A DNA stretch of 64,000 bases from JANWHQ01 sp963775275. GTDB taxonomy: Bacteria > Pseudomonadota > Alphaproteobacteria > Caulobacterales > Caulobacteraceae. The stretch is taken from assembly GCA_963775275.1 (NCBI GenBank), contig CAVZII010000005.1:1488001-1552000 (forward strand), written 5' to 3'. Position 1 is the stretch's first letter; every line of letters starts with the position of its first letter. Positions 63,496 through 64,000 of this stretch are shown piece after piece. The notes under the pieces are model-generated. The model saw nothing but the letters and a program-made list of their open reading frames with translations. It was not told the origin of the DNA and searched no databases. The translations under genes and the position numbers were made by a program.

Positions 63496-64000
63496 ATGGC
63501 CAGATCAGCCGCCAAGACCAAGCCCACGGCCGAAGCCGCCGCCCTTCCCGCAGGGGCCAAGGGCAAGATCGTCCAGATCATCGGCGCGGTGGTCGACGTC
63601 GAGTTCGACGGCCATCTGCCGTCGATCCTGAACGCGCTGGAGACCACCAACCGCGACCAGCGGACGGGCGAGACCTTCCGTCTGGTCCTCGAGGTCGCCC
63701 AGCACCTCGGCGAAAGCACCGTGCGCACCATCGCCATGGACACCACCGAGGGCCTCGTGCGCGGCCAGGACGTGGTCGACACCGGCGCGCCGATCACCGT
63801 GCCGGTGGGCCCGGCGACGCTTGGGCGGATCATGAACGTCATCGGCGAGCCGGTGGACGAGGCCGGCCCGATCGAGAGCCCGCACCAGCGGGGCATCCAC
63901 GCCGAGGCGCCGCCGTTCGAGGACCAGTCCACCACCAAGGAGATCCTGGTCACGGGCATCAAGGTGGTGGACCTGCTCTGCCCCTACACCCGCGGCGGCA
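63496..64000 (+). CDS. atpD: ATP synthase F1 beta subunit, N-terminal part (3' end outside window)
   Basis: 168 residues visible. A short Ala/Lys-rich leader (MARSAAKTKPTAEAAALPAG) precedes the usual start GKIVQIIGAVVDVEFDGHLP; then VRTIAMDTTEGLVRGQ, LGRIMNVIGEPVDEAGPI and TGIKVVDLLCPYTRGG just before the window ends, short of Walker A. Catalytic subunit. 19 bases after atpG. Confidence 0.97.
   Translation, partial: MARSAAKTKPTAEAAALPAGAKGKIVQIIGAVVDVEFDGHLPSILNALETTNRDQRTGETFRLVLEVAQHLGESTVRTIAMDTTEGLVRGQDVVDTGAPITVPVGPATLGRIMNVIGEPVDEAGPIESPHQRGIHAEAPPFEDQSTTKEILVTGIKVVDLLCPYTRGG

Overview
The window is high-GC DNA with dense, often start/stop-overlapping genes. It looks chromosomal and alphaproteobacterial, most like Caulobacterales (Caulobacter/Phenylobacterium type). 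This rests on the ubiE-ubiB block near mutM and an enoyl-CoA hydratase, the atpHAGD gene order, a BTLCP transglutaminase-like protease and SleB hydrolase beside an exopolysaccharide locus, and TonB receptors. The placement is inferred from gene content, not from a marker tree.

Region 1 (1-21.3 kb, all + strand) is a surface-polysaccharide cluster. It holds an acyltransferase-3 (cut by the window edge), a polysaccharide deacetylase, a Wzy-like polymerase, six glycosyltransferases, four methyltransferases in a row, a GMC oxidoreductase with an aldo/keto reductase, a two-domain dehydrogenase, a heparinase II/III-family protein, and UDP-GlcNAc 2-epimerase plus UDP-HexNAc dehydrogenase (a route to ManNAc/ManNAcA). 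Region 2 (21.3-29.2 kb, - strand) is the assembly/export half: Wza-like export protein, small secreted protein, outer-membrane beta-barrel, Wzz/BY-kinase, O-antigen-ligase-like protein, and a PPP-type phosphatase. Several genes here carry multiple frameshifts. No Wzx flippase or initiating phosphoglycosyltransferase is visible.

Region 3 (29.2-36.5 kb) is a mobile-DNA zone. It has an intact ISNCY/IS1202-like element flanked by 20-bp direct repeats, a BTLCP protease gene whose 3' end is duplicated around a pseB-like gene, a SleB cell-wall hydrolase, two truncated IS5-family transposases, and a two-hairpin palindromic repeat that recurs in inverted orientation at 58.5 kb. Region 4 (36.5-48.5 kb) is mostly housekeeping: EEP-family phosphodiesterase, WecG/TagA-family glycosyltransferase, galE, pterin dehydratase, ubiB, ubiE, a vapBC-type toxin-antitoxin pair, mutM, a GumN/TraB protein, enoyl-CoA hydratase, and a DHA2 efflux transporter.

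Region 5 (48.5-59.6 kb) starts with a GST-family gene and then carries an aromatic-type catabolic cluster: TonB receptor, MarR regulator, MetE-like zinc protein, flavin (LLM) oxidoreductase, two-domain VOC/extradiol-type dioxygenase, cupin, MFS transporter, fumarylacetoacetase-family hydrolase and a gamma-resorcylate-decarboxylase-like amidohydrolase. Three near-identical promoter/operator modules (TTGAC followed by CGTTG...CAATGA) precede the TonB gene, the marR/metE-like divergon and the LLM gene, defining a likely local MarR regulon. Region 6 (59.8-64 kb) is the ATP synthase F1 operon atpH-atpA-(lysE-like)-atpG-atpD, with a transporter gene, interrupted by a palindromic element, lodged between atpA and atpG.

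Many otherwise conserved genes (mutM included) are split by single-base frameshifts. I treat most of these as probable consensus indels and not as decay, but the sequence alone cannot decide.
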